23,759 nt of DNA, taken from contig JBKKCR010000088.1 in NCBI GenBank assembly GCA_046712825.1, positions 1 to 23,759 on the forward strand, written 5' to 3'. Made by a program: the position numbers and the translations under genes. Source of the stretch: DATFGK01 sp046712825 (GTDB lineage Bacteria; Actinomycetota; AC-67). The notes beneath the pieces were generated by a model. That model saw only the letters and a list, made by a program, of their open reading frames with translations. It ran no database searches and was not told the DNA's origin. Below are positions 6,869-13,780 of this stretch, piece after piece. The first letter of the stretch is position 1, and each line of letters begins with the position of its first letter.

Positions 6869-7750
6869 TCAGGCGTTCTCGCGTGTGATCACGCGCCAGA
6901 TGCGGTCGAGGTCGGAGAGGTCGGCGAACTCGATCGTGAGCCGTCCGCGGCGACGTCCGAGCGCGACGTTCACGCGCGTATCCAGCATATCGGAAAGGCG
7001 TTTCTCAACTTCCAATATCGCCGGCGGGCGGTTCACGCGCGAGCTGGCGGCTCGTGACTTCAAGCCGGCGCCTCCTTCGACAAGCCGGCGCACGAGGTCT
7101 TCCGCTTGACGCACGCTGAGGTTCTGAGCGACCACCCGCTGCGCGGCGCTTTCTTGATGGACGTGATCGGCAAGGCCGGCGAGCGCTCGGCCGTGCGCCG
7201 CGCTCAGCGTCCCTCCGGCGATCCGGACCTGCACCGTCGCGGCGAGCCCGAGCAGACGAAGTGCGTTCGTTATCGCGGCGCGGCTCCGTCCCACACGCTC
7301 GGCGAGCTCCTCGTGCGTGAGGCCGATGTCGTCGAGCAACTGGCGATACGCGGCGGCTTCCTCCAGCGGATTCAGGTCCTCGCGCTGAAGATTCTCGATA
7401 AGCGCGTCGCGCAGGAGCTCTCCGTCGTCGATCTCACGGACGATCGCCGGGATGCGATCCAGGCCCGCGCGTCGCGCCGCCCGCCAACGCCGCTCCCCAA
7501 CCACCAGCTCGTATCCGCCGCCGTCGCGAGAACGCACGATGACCGGTTGGAGCACGCCGACCGCGCGGATCGAGGCGGCGAGTGTGTCGAGCGCCTCGTC
7601 GTCGAACTCGGTTCGCGGCTGACGAGGGTTCGGCGCTATCTCGTCCAGCGCGACCTCGCGGAGCGATGTCGCCGGAGTTTGAAGCAAGGCGCTCAGCCCG
7701 CGCCCGAGCCCGCCTCGCGGACGCGCGTCGTAGCCGTCGCTTGCGTTCAT
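6869..7750 (-). CDS. parB: Chromosome partitioning protein ParB
   Basis: A 293-residue CTP-dependent DNA clamp that loads at parS and organises the origin for segregation. The N terminus has the ParA-stimulating stretch RPRGGLGRGLSALL (about 11-23). The nuclease-like CTP-binding domain includes GERRWRAARR (85-94) and ENLQREDLNP (119-128), the helix-turn-helix is LTHEELAERVGRSRAAITNAL (about 144-164), and a C-terminal dimerisation part follows. The start ATG overlaps the parA stop as ATGA (7747-7750) and has AGGAGG seven bases upstream. Two parS-like sites occur 1.5 kb away at the start of rsmG. Confidence 0.97.
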   Translation of the reverse strand: MNASDGYDARPRGGLGRGLSALLQTPATSLREVALDEIAPNPRQPRTEFDDEALDTLAASIRAVGVLQPVIVRSRDGGGYELVVGERRWRAARRAGLDRIPAIVREIDDGELLRDALIENLQREDLNPLEEAAAYRQLLDDIGLTHEELAERVGRSRAAITNALRLLGLAATVQVRIAGGTLSAAHGRALAGLADHVHQESAAQRVVAQNLSVRQAEDLVRRLVEGGAGLKSRAASSRVNRPPAILEVEKRLSDMLDTRVNVALGRRRGRLTIEFADLSDLDRIWRVITRENA

Positions 7751-8673
7751 GGTCGATCCTCCTCGCCCATCGGTGAGCCTGCAGCCGGTTCGCCGGGCTG
7801 CCCGGCCGGACCAACCGGCGTTTCATCCTTCGTTTCGGTGCTCCATCGAGCGATGAACTCGCGTGCCAGATCCCGGTAAGCGACGGCTCCGCGCGTCGTC
7901 GGGTCGTAGCGCGTGATCGGCCGTCCGAATCCCGGCGCCTCCGAAAGCCGGACGCTCCGCGGGATGACCGTCTTGAAAACCGCGTCGCCGAAATGGCGTC
8001 GAACCTCCGCCACCACTTGCTCGGCGAGCCGCGTGCGCGCATCGAACATCGTGAGGACGACACCCGCGATGCGCAGTTCCGGGTTGAGGCCGTCGCGCAC
8101 GAGGTCGATCGTCCGAAGTAGCTGCCCGAGGCCCTCGAGCGCGTAGTACTCGCACTGCACCGGGACGACGATCGCGTCGGCTGCGACGAGGGCGTTGATC
8201 GTCAGAAGTCCGAGCGAGGGCGGCGAGTCGATGAGGATCGCGTCGTACCGGTCTCGCAAAACGGAGAGACAGCCGCGCAACTTCGACTCGCGCGCGAACG
8301 CAGCGACGAGCTCGATCTCCGCCCCCGCAAGATCGATCGTCGACGGCAAGACGGAGAGGCGCTCTATTGGGGTCTCGATGATGCCCTCGGCCGGATCCAA
8401 GCCGCCGAGAACTTCGTAGGTTCCGACCTTGACGGCGCGACGGTCGACGCCCACCCCCGTGCTCGCGTTGCCCTGTGGGTCGAGGTCCACGAGCAGGGTC
8501 CGGATGCCTTCGTCGGCCAGACACGCGGCAAGGTTCACCGCCGTGGTCGTCTTCCCGACGCCGCCTTTTTGGTTCGTGAACGCGAAGATACCTGAAAAGC
8601 TGGCAGATACTGGTGAGGAAACGGCTTGAGTCTGCCGCTCGATATGGTAGAGACTTCCAGGGAGTGGTGTCAT
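7747..8673 (-). CDS. parA: Chromosome partitioning ATPase ParA (Soj)
   Basis: A 308-residue ATPase with the deviant Walker A motif KGGVGKTT at 36-43 in the usual setting FAFTNQKGGVGKTTTAVNLA. Switch I is LVDLDPQGNASTG and Walker B is DAILIDSPPSLG. ATP-bound ParA coats the nucleoid and draws ParB-parS complexes toward the cell poles. About 28 residues precede the ATPase core, as in other actinobacterial ParA. The ATG at 8673 overlaps the rsmG stop (ATGA), so translation is probably coupled, and no strong ribosome binding site is visible. Confidence 0.96.
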   Translation of the reverse strand: MTPLPGSLYHIERQTQAVSSPVSASFSGIFAFTNQKGGVGKTTTAVNLAACLADEGIRTLLVDLDPQGNASTGVGVDRRAVKVGTYEVLGGLDPAEGIIETPIERLSVLPSTIDLAGAEIELVAAFARESKLRGCLSVLRDRYDAILIDSPPSLGLLTINALVAADAIVVPVQCEYYALEGLGQLLRTIDLVRDGLNPELRIAGVVLTMFDARTRLAEQVVAEVRRHFGDAVFKTVIPRSVRLSEAPGFGRPITRYDPTTRGAVAYRDLAREFIARWSTETKDETPVGPAGQPGEPAAGSPMGEEDRP

Positions 8674-9293
8674 GCCTCGCGGCTCATCATAAAGAGCACG
8701 CCGGGCGAGTCAACGTCGCCGAGATCATCGAGCCTGACGACGGTCGCGCCATTCGGAACCTTTTCTTGAGGACCTGCAGCTACGATCGCCTGCCCGCCCC
8801 GCTTTACCAGCGAGATCATGCCGTGGAGCGCGAGCTCTGGCGCCTGAAACGCCCGCGCAATTGCGATATCGAAGCCGGCGTCCATCTGCTGGAGGCGCCT
8901 GGCCATGACCTCCACGTTCGCAAGGCCGATCCCGGCGGTCTGCAATTCGAGGAATCCGGCGCGCCTTTCGTTCGGTTCGATCAGGGCAAATGTCGTATTC
9001 GGGTAGCAGCAAGCCAAGACGAGCCCCGGAAAGCCAGCGCCGGATCCGACGTCGGCCCACGCTTCTCCGGGCATGGGAGGCCGCGCCAGCGCAAAAAGCA
9101 GCGAGTCCGCCGTGTGGCGGACCAGCATGGACCCGCGATCGCCCGGCGCAACTAAACCAAGCCGTTCGGATGCCTCGACCACGGCAGCGGCGTGGGCGAT
9201 CAACGGGGAGGCGAGATTGAGTGGAAGCCCGAGTCGCTGAAGCAACGTGCCCAGCACGCCCCGATCGCGCGCGATGTTTCTCGTGAAACTCAT
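8670..9293 (-). CDS. rsmG: 16S rRNA (guanine-N7) methyltransferase RsmG
   Basis: A 207-residue SAM-dependent enzyme that methylates the 530-loop guanine of 16S rRNA; its loss is known to give low-level streptomycin resistance. It shows the SAM-binding DVGSGAGFPG at 81-90, then LIEPNERRAGFLELQ, and IAIARAF as the following motif. The length is typical. Location between jag and parA is the standard arrangement near bacterial origins. The first codons overlap two parS-like palindromes, and the ribosome binding site is poor, so ParB binding could influence expression here. Confidence 0.95.
   Translation of the reverse strand: MSFTRNIARDRGVLGTLLQRLGLPLNLASPLIAHAAAVVEASERLGLVAPGDRGSMLVRHTADSLLFALARPPMPGEAWADVGSGAGFPGLVLACCYPNTTFALIEPNERRAGFLELQTAGIGLANVEVMARRLQQMDAGFDIAIARAFQAPELALHGMISLVKRGGQAIVAAGPQEKVPNGATVVRLDDLGDVDSPGVLFMMSREA
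9275..9290 (+). promoter_or_regulatory. parS site (14 of 16 match)
   Basis: TGTTTCTCGTGAAACT differs from the widely conserved parS 16-mer (TGTTTC-ACGT-GAAACA) only at positions 7 and 16. It lies inside codons 2-7 of rsmG on the opposite strand. ParB and ParA are encoded immediately downstream, so this is a likely ParB nucleation site near the origin. Confidence 0.75.
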
Positions 9294-9308
9294 GTTTCTT
9301 AGGAAACA
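9293..9308 (+). promoter_or_regulatory. Second parS-like palindrome with divergent centre
   Basis: TGTTTC-TTAG-GAAACA keeps both 6-base arms of parS exactly but differs at all four central positions. It begins at the last base of the rsmG start codon and is offset by 18 bp from the better site. It may be a degenerate parS or a regulatory half of a paired site. Confidence 0.45.
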
Positions 9309-9374
9309 TCCTAACGGCCGGGGATGATCTGGCTGGTTGCGAGGGTGCAGCCCTAAGTTTGCTGGAGACGGTCG

Positions 9375-10082
9375 CTAGGCGGGGCTGATCACAACGTGCC
9401 GTTCTTGACCTTCGCCATCGCTGTTGGTGCGGACCCCGCGGAAATCCGCCAGGCTGTCGTGAACGATCTTCCGCTCGTACGCCGACATCGGCTCGAGCTC
9501 TTGCGGACGGCCCGACTTTCGGACCCTCGCGGCTGTCGAACGGGCCTTGCGCTCGACGATCACACGACGCCGGGCGCGATACCCCTCGATGTCGAGGTTG
9601 ACCCACACGCGCTGGCCGACACGCCGCTGAACCGCCGCACGGGTGACCTCCTGGAGCGCCTCGAGCGTCGAGCCGCGCCGGCCGATGAGCAAGCCAAGCT
9701 CCTCTCCGGTCAGCTCGAGCAGGGCCGCCTGAGAGGTAAGCGAGATCGAGACATCTGCATCGAGATCCATCGCCTCGATGAGACCATGCAAGAAGTCCTC
9801 GGCCGCTTGCGCCTGGTCTTCGAGCTCCTCGGTCGTGATCGGGACCCCGGGCGCGGCGGGCGACTCGAACTCCGTCGCCGTCTCACGGGCAAGCGCCAGA
9901 TCCTCTTCGGTTCGCTCGTCACGCAAGCGCACCCGGACCTTGGCTTCACCGCGTTCCAAGCCGGCGCCTTCCTCGGACAGGATCTGTACTTCGACCTCGT
10001 CGTCGGTCGCACCGAGCATCTCAAGCGCCCGGTCGATCGCCTCCTCGACCGTACGGCCTGAGGCAACGACCCCTTCGTTCAT
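9375..10082 (-). CDS. jag: RNA-binding protein Jag / KhpB
   Basis: A 235-residue protein with the family's three parts. The Jag-N domain is at about 4-50 (GRTVEEAIDRALEMLGATDDE...EVQIL). A KH domain has the GRRG loop (G134-G137) in ELGLLIGRRGSTLEALQ. An R3H domain has R204-K-I-V-H208 in AYERKIVHDSL. An acidic linker joins the first two. KhpB proteins bind RNA, often with KhpA, and affect cell elongation and division in Gram-positive bacteria. The gene overlaps yidC by four bases (ATGA, 10079-10082) with no separate ribosome binding site, so it is translationally coupled to the insertase. Confidence 0.95.
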   Translation of the reverse strand: MNEGVVASGRTVEEAIDRALEMLGATDDEVEVQILSEEGAGLERGEAKVRVRLRDERTEEDLALARETATEFESPAAPGVPITTEELEDQAQAAEDFLHGLIEAMDLDADVSISLTSQAALLELTGEELGLLIGRRGSTLEALQEVTRAAVQRRVGQRVWVNLDIEGYRARRRVIVERKARSTAARVRKSGRPQELEPMSAYERKIVHDSLADFRGVRTNSDGEGQERHVVISPA

Positions 10083-11221
10083 CGATTGGGTTTGGGTTTG
10101 GGCTTTGGCTTGGGCTTCGGCTTGGCGGGTTTGCCCTTGTCATCGTCGCCGGAGCTCGGCGGCAAGGGCTGACCGACCATCTGTTTGCTCAAGAAGAACT
10201 GCTGCTGCCCGATCGTCCAGATGTTAGAGACCACCCAGTAGATAAGCACCCCGGTAGGCATGCTCAGGGAGATGAAGCCGAGGAAGATAGGCATGATGCG
10301 GCCCATCATCTGCATCTGCTTCGCTTGCGGGCCGGTGGCCTGGCGGGACATCTGTTTCTGCTGGTAGTAGGTGGTTCCGATCATCAAAGCGACCAGCGTG
10401 AAGTAGGCGATTAGGCTTGCGCCACCCGCGGCATCCTCGGCGGCCGTGCACTGCCGTATCGTGGTCTTGCTGGTTGCTTGGGTCGGTGAGCAGGCGAGAC
10501 GCATCCCCAGGAACGTCGCCTCGTCTTTCACGAGGGCGCTGCCCAGCGAATCTTGCTTGAACTCCCCGTTCTCAGCTTTCGGTAAGTGCCCCGTGCCCAC
10601 GGGCGATTGACAGCGGAAGCCGAACGCTTCCTGCCCGTCGATAAGAACGTCACCGGGCTTGCAGATGGTCACGAATGCTGGCAGTCCGCCGCCGGTCCCC
10701 GCGCGGCCATCGATGACTTCGATCTCTTTCTCCTCGACCGTCTTGCCGTCGCTGCTCGTGATTTCGCACATCAACGTGGTCGAGGCCGCGGAACGCTCGA
10801 TCGGCCGGCAGATCGTCGTCTTCTCCGGGAATTCCTCGGGGATCGCGGCGTTCACCGGGACCGCCGGCACAGGAACCGCGGCGCGAAGCACGGAGTACAG
10901 CGCGATGAAAACCGGCGCCTGCATCAGCAGGGGGAAGCACCCGCCGAGCGGGTTGACCCCATGCTCTTTGTAGAGCTTCATCAGCTCTTCGTTCATCTTC
11001 TGCCGGTCGCCCTTGTACTTCTGCTGGATCCGCTTGAGTTCCGGCTGGATCTTTTGCATCGCGCTCATCGACCGGATCTGCTTCACCGTCAGAGGGATCA
11101 GCACGACTCGGACCAGGAGCGTGAGGATGATGATCGCCACCCCGTACGACGGGATGAAGTCGTAGATCGCGGACAGTACCGAGCCGAGAAATCGGAGAAT
11201 CGCGCCCCATGCCTCAGCCAC
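10079..11221 (-). CDS. yidC: Membrane protein insertase YidC/Oxa1 with large extracytoplasmic insertion
   Basis: A 380-residue protein. The first transmembrane segment, YGVAIIILTLLVRVVLIPL, includes the groove arginine R38. A charged cytoplasmic hairpin (about 50-90, SMSAMQKIQPELKRIQQKYK...) follows, then the segment FPLLMQAPVFIALYSVLRAAV, and later segments IAYFTLVALMIGTTYY, PIFLGFISLSMPTGVLIYWVV and the C-terminal part. Between helices two and three is an insert of about 145 residues (117-262) facing outside, with six cysteines (C138, C152, C187, C204, C244, C258). The C terminus is a basic (KP)6 tail that may contact ribosomes. The start is GTG 11221 with GGGAG six bases upstream. It overlaps yidD by eight bases. 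Confidence 0.94.
   Translation of the reverse strand: MAEAWGAILRFLGSVLSAIYDFIPSYGVAIIILTLLVRVVLIPLTVKQIRSMSAMQKIQPELKRIQQKYKGDRQKMNEELMKLYKEHGVNPLGGCFPLLMQAPVFIALYSVLRAAVPVPAVPVNAAIPEEFPEKTTICRPIERSAASTTLMCEITSSDGKTVEEKEIEVIDGRAGTGGGLPAFVTICKPGDVLIDGQEAFGFRCQSPVGTGHLPKAENGEFKQDSLGSALVKDEATFLGMRLACSPTQATSKTTIRQCTAAEDAAGGASLIAYFTLVALMIGTTYYQQKQMSRQATGPQAKQMQMMGRIMPIFLGFISLSMPTGVLIYWVVSNIWTIGQQQFFLSKQMVGQPLPPSSGDDDKGKPAKPKPKPKPKPKPNR
10088..10123 (-). repeat. Hexamer repeat encoding the (KP)6 tail of YidC
   Basis: Six tandem copies of a lysine-proline codon pair (TTGGGT-like hexamers on the plus strand) make up the end of yidC. Third-position changes (TTT or CTT, GGG, TGG or CGG) show drift toward silent variation, which suggests selection for the protein sequence rather than a very recent slippage expansion. 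Confidence 0.7.
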
Positions 11222-11483
11222 GAGCGGCTCCCTCGATCGCGCGTCGAGCTTTCACGGGGTCGAGCCCGCCGCGGTTCCACGGACCGCACCGCATGAGCCG
11301 CCAGCCGGCAGCCATCCCGCCGCGGATGAGTCCGTTCTCGCGTAGCGATTGGACCGAGTACTCCGAGCACGAGGGGTGGAACCGGCAGCGCTGCGGCATG
11401 ATCCGAGCGAGGGTGAGCTGGTAGAGACGGATCATGCCGATCAGCAGAAACGCCGGGCCCCGGACCAGCTGCTTCACCGACAC
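11214..11483 (-). CDS. yidD: Membrane protein insertion efficiency factor YidD
   Basis: An 89-residue protein with the highly conserved YidD core CRFHPSCSEYSVQSL (C33, C39), GLIRGGMAAGWRLMRCGPW (C66) and GGLDPV. The N terminus carries a hydrophobic, amphipathic segment (LVRGPAFLLIGMIRLYQ). YidD assists insertion of membrane proteins together with YidC. The start is GTG at 11483, inside the end of rnpA. The gene overlaps rnpA by ten bases and yidC by eight, showing tight translational coupling. Confidence 0.96.
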   Translation of the reverse strand: MSVKQLVRGPAFLLIGMIRLYQLTLARIMPQRCRFHPSCSEYSVQSLRENGLIRGGMAAGWRLMRCGPWNRGGLDPVKARRAIEGAARG

Positions 11484-11812
11484 CCGCCGGCTTGTGCAAG
11501 CGCACGACGAACGCTATCTACCATATCCTGGAAGTCCGCTCGGGTTGCTGCAGCAGAGGCAACCAGCACGACGTCGGATCCAGGGCGGACATCATCGCGC
11601 ACGGGTCGCAGTGCTTCACGAACTCGGCGCTTGGCGCGGTTGCGGCCGACGGATCCTCCGAGACCGCGCGCCGCCGTCACACCGATCCGAGCCGGCCCCT
11701 GCTCGTCCGTGGGACGCACGTGGGCAACGATTGACCCAACCGATGCGCGCGTGCCCTCGGAATAGGTGCGGTGGAAGTCGGCGGGCGAGGTGAGCCTTCG
11801 GATCTTTCCCAT
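11474..11812 (-). CDS. rnpA: Ribonuclease P protein component
   Basis: A 112-residue basic protein subunit of RNase P, which helps the catalytic RNA mature tRNA 5' ends. It has the FxRTYSEG-like N-terminal motif (ADFHRTYSEGTRAS), the GVTAARGLGGSV strand, and the RNR helix GRNRAKRRVREALR at about 56-69. Its start lies 26 bases after the rpmH stop, the near-universal rpmH-rnpA order. No strong Shine-Dalgarno sequence is seen. Confidence 0.95.
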   Translation of the reverse strand: MGKIRRLTSPADFHRTYSEGTRASVGSIVAHVRPTDEQGPARIGVTAARGLGGSVGRNRAKRRVREALRPVRDDVRPGSDVVLVASAAATRADFQDMVDSVRRALAQAGGCR

Positions 11813-11837
11813 CGATGCTCGGACGCGGGCCAGACGC

Positions 11838-11972
11838 CTACACGGTAAGCCGCGCGCGCTGCTTGCGGCGCCGGCGGGCGAGCACCGCGCGACCTGCGCG
11901 CGTGCGCATGCGAGCGCGAAACCCGTGGGTGCGCTTGCGGCGTCGCCGATGCGGCTGGTAGGTGCGCTTCAT
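11838..11972 (-). CDS. rpmH: 50S ribosomal protein L34
   Basis: A 44-residue very basic protein starting MKRTYQPHRRRRKRTHGFRA and ending in RRRRKQRARLTV, an unmistakable L34 with the usual length. It is the first gene of the long minus-strand block leading away from the origin and has a well-formed promoter about 20-50 bases upstream. The rpmH-dnaA divergent arrangement is the classic bacterial origin landmark. Confidence 0.97.
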   Translation of the reverse strand: MKRTYQPHRRRRKRTHGFRARMRTRAGRAVLARRRRKQRARLTV

Positions 11973-11993
11973 GGTTGTGTGAGAAGTCGCCGA

Positions 11994-12023
11994 AGTCTAC
12001 GCGTCTGCTCGGAACACCGTCAA
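11994..12023 (-). promoter_or_regulatory. rpmH operon promoter
   Basis: On the minus strand a -35 TTGACG (12018-12023) and a -10 TAGACT (11994-11999) are separated by 18 bases, so the start of transcription is expected near 11987, about 15 bases before the rpmH ATG. The -35 matches five of six consensus bases. It probably drives the whole rpmH-to-GNAT block, at least in part. Confidence 0.7.
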
Positions 12024-12052
12024 CAAAGGCGCGAATCCCGAGATTCCCGTTC

Positions 12053-12081
12053 TTGAAGGCCCTGGTGGCCGATGTTAGTCT
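12053..12081 (+). promoter_or_regulatory. dnaA promoter
   Basis: A -35 TTGAAG (12053-12058) and a -10 TAGTCT (12076-12081) are spaced by exactly 17 bases, giving a predicted start near 12088 and a leader of about 135 bases before dnaA. The promoter faces away from the rpmH promoter 30 bases to the left. Confidence 0.6.
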
Positions 12082-12093
12082 GCGGCCCTTCCG

Positions 12094-12114
12094 GAACCAA
12101 CCTCCGTTGGGTTC
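12094..12114 (+). other. Stem-loop near the dnaA transcript 5' end
   Basis: GAACCAAC (12094-12101) can pair with GTTGGGTTC (12106-12114) leaving one bulged base and a CTCC loop. It lies just after the predicted transcription start, so it may protect the mRNA end or affect early elongation. Confidence 0.35.
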
Positions 12115-12174
12115 AACCTCCCCGACCCTCGGTTTCGTCGTGCCTTGAGTGCGGCCCGGAGCCTTCCCCAGGTG

Positions 12175-12194
12175 TTATCCACATATGTGGATAC
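12175..12194 (+). promoter_or_regulatory. Inverted pair of DnaA boxes in the dnaA leader
   Basis: A perfect consensus box TTATCCACA on the plus strand (12175-12183) is followed by TGTGGATAC (12186-12194), the opposite-strand box with one mismatch. Together they form an 18-bp perfect palindrome at 12176-12193. It lies between the dnaA promoter and start codon, which fits DnaA autoregulation and possibly a second DnaA cluster of the origin. Confidence 0.8.
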
Positions 12195-12223
12195 GCGCTG
12201 TGGGAAACAACTCGGGAGGCCTC

Positions 12224-13624
12224 ATGAGCGAGACCGCAGAAGCGCTCTGGGCGAGCGCCCTTCAGCGTCTGCGCTCGAGTTCTTTGTCGCCCGGGGCGAA
12301 GCCGTGGATCGAGGGGACCCGTCCCGTGCGACTCAACGGCGACACGATCGTGCTCGCGGCACCTTCCGCTTTCGCGAAGGAGTGGCTCGAGAGCCGGTAC
12401 GCGACCTTGCTGACCGACGCGCTCGGTGAAGCTGCCGGCCGGCATCTCGACCTGGAGGTGCTGGTGGACACCGACCGCGCTTCTCCCGAACCGGTCCCCG
12501 TTGCCGTCGGCGCGATCGAGCCACCGCGGCCGCTCACGACGGCGCCGGAACGCCAAAGCGGCAGACCGGCTACGGCGTCGTCCCTTCTGAGCCCGAAATA
12601 CACCTTCGACTCCTTCGTGATCGGCCCGTCGAACCGATTCGCTCATGCCGCGGCGCTCGCCGTCGCCGAGCAACCCGCGCGTAGCTACAACCCACTATTC
12701 GTCTATGGCGGCGCAGGTCTCGGAAAGACGCACCTGCTCCACGCCGTGGGTCACCACGTCCGCCGCCTTTATCCGTCGGCGGTCGTCCGCTACGTGTCGA
12801 GTGAGCAGTTCATGAACGAGTTCATCATGGGTGTGCGCGAAGAGAAGATGCAGGCGTTCCGTCAGCGCTACCGTGAGGCAGACCTTCTCCTCGTGGACGA
12901 CATCCAGTTCCTCGCTCGCGGGGAGCAAACGCAAGAAGAGTTCTTCCACACGTTCAACGCGCTCTACAACGACGGCCGCCAGATCGTGATCTCGTCCGAC
13001 CGGGCGCCGGCGCAGATCGCGAGCCTCGAAGACCGATTGCGCAGCCGGTTCGAGTGGGGGCTCATCACGGACGTCCAGCCTCCGGATCTCGAGACGCGGG
13101 TAGTCATCTTGCAGAAGAAGGCAGCAGGAGAAGGGTTCGACGTTCCCAACGACGTCTTAGAGTTCATCGCGCAGCGCGTGCAGAACAACATCCGCGAGCT
13201 GGAAGGACGGCTGATACGCGTCGTGTCCTACGCGTCGCTCTCGAGCGTTCCCGTGACCCTTACGCTCGCGCAGGACGTACTCCGGCCGCTACTGCCCTCG
13301 GAGGGAACCGGCGATATCCCCGTCGAGGCGATCATCAAGGAAACGACCTCATACTTCTCGGTCACGCGTGAGGAGCTCGTCGGACCGTCCAGGTCGCGGC
13401 CGCTCGTAACCGCGCGTCAGGTCGCGATGTATCTGTGCCGTGAGCTGACGCCTCTGTCCCTGCCGAAGATCGGCGAGGCGTTCGGTGGACGCGATCACAC
13501 GACCGTGATGCATGCAGAGTCGAAGATCAAGAAACACATGGGGGAACGTGAGGCTATTTATTCACAGGTACAGGAGCTCACGGCCCGTATCCGTCGCCGT
13601 GCCGCGGGAGCGACTCATGTTTAG
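12224..13624 (+). CDS. dnaA: Chromosomal replication initiator protein DnaA
   Basis: The protein has 466 residues from ATG 12224, which has GGGAGG at 12214-12219 and starts at the normal domain I (SETAEALWASALQRL). A more upstream in-frame ATG would translate through the DnaA-box palindrome and is unlikely. Domain III has Walker A GGAGLGKTH (162-170), Walker B LLLVDDIQ (221-228) and an arginine-rich sensor region (DRLRSRFEWGL). Domain IV has the DnaA-box-binding signature GGRDHTTVMHA (421-431). Domain II is short. DnaA binds origin boxes, unwinds the AT-rich element and helps recruit the helicase. Confidence 0.98.
   Translation: MSETAEALWASALQRLRSSSLSPGAKPWIEGTRPVRLNGDTIVLAAPSAFAKEWLESRYATLLTDALGEAAGRHLDLEVLVDTDRASPEPVPVAVGAIEPPRPLTTAPERQSGRPATASSLLSPKYTFDSFVIGPSNRFAHAAALAVAEQPARSYNPLFVYGGAGLGKTHLLHAVGHHVRRLYPSAVVRYVSSEQFMNEFIMGVREEKMQAFRQRYREADLLLVDDIQFLARGEQTQEEFFHTFNALYNDGRQIVISSDRAPAQIASLEDRLRSRFEWGLITDVQPPDLETRVVILQKKAAGEGFDVPNDVLEFIAQRVQNNIRELEGRLIRVVSYASLSSVPVTLTLAQDVLRPLLPSEGTGDIPVEAIIKETTSYFSVTREELVGPSRSRPLVTARQVAMYLCRELTPLSLPKIGEAFGGRDHTTVMHAESKIKKHMGEREAIYSQVQELTARIRRRAAGATHV
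13558..13566 (+). promoter_or_regulatory. DnaA-box-like 9-mer at the 3' end of dnaA
   Basis: TTATTCACA has one mismatch to TTATCCACA. It lies 59 bases before the dnaA stop codon and could extend the origin into the coding region. Confidence 0.4.
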
Positions 13625-13780
13625 GCCGGTTGCGCACACACGTCGTCCCCAGGATTTCGGCCCGTTCGTCCTGGTCGACGCGGTCGCCCACATAGTCCAC
13701 ACGCCCTACTACTTCTTCGACCCTAGTTTTATAAAGATCAATGTCATAGACAGCCCGTACGATCTGTGGAGGAGGACGTC
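13625..13780 (+). other. oriC: Putative origin of replication (oriC), dnaA-dnaN intergenic region
   Basis: This 156-base gap holds weak DnaA-box-like 9-mers (TTGCGCACA 13630-13638, TCGTCCCCA 13643-13651). It then has two abutting ones, TCGCCCACA (13684-13692) and TAGTCCACA (13693-13701), and a GC linker CGCC. The trinucleotides CTA-CTA-CTT-CTT (13706-13717) follow, and then an AT-rich patch around TAGTTTTATAAAGATCAATG (13724-13743). That order matches the basal unwinding element known from Bacillus subtilis: box, GC linker, DnaA-trios, then the melting region, ending shortly before dnaN. The gap is much shorter than the dnaA-dnaN origins of mycobacteria or Streptomyces, and only one box comes within one mismatch of the consensus. 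Confidence 0.7.
13706..13717 (+). promoter_or_regulatory. DnaA-trio element
   Basis: Four consecutive triplets CTA CTA CTT CTT correspond on the bottom strand to 3'-GAT GAT GAA GAA-5', fitting the reported trio pattern 3'-(G/A)A(T/A)-5' that single-strand-bound DnaA uses. They begin four bases after a DnaA-box-like 9-mer and are followed by the AT-rich patch. Confidence 0.6.

Noticed and set aside
12149..12223. N-terminal extension of DnaA from an upstream ATG
   Set aside because: The extension would translate across the DnaA-box palindrome and does not resemble DnaA domain I. ATG 12224 has a good ribosome binding site and the expected N terminus.
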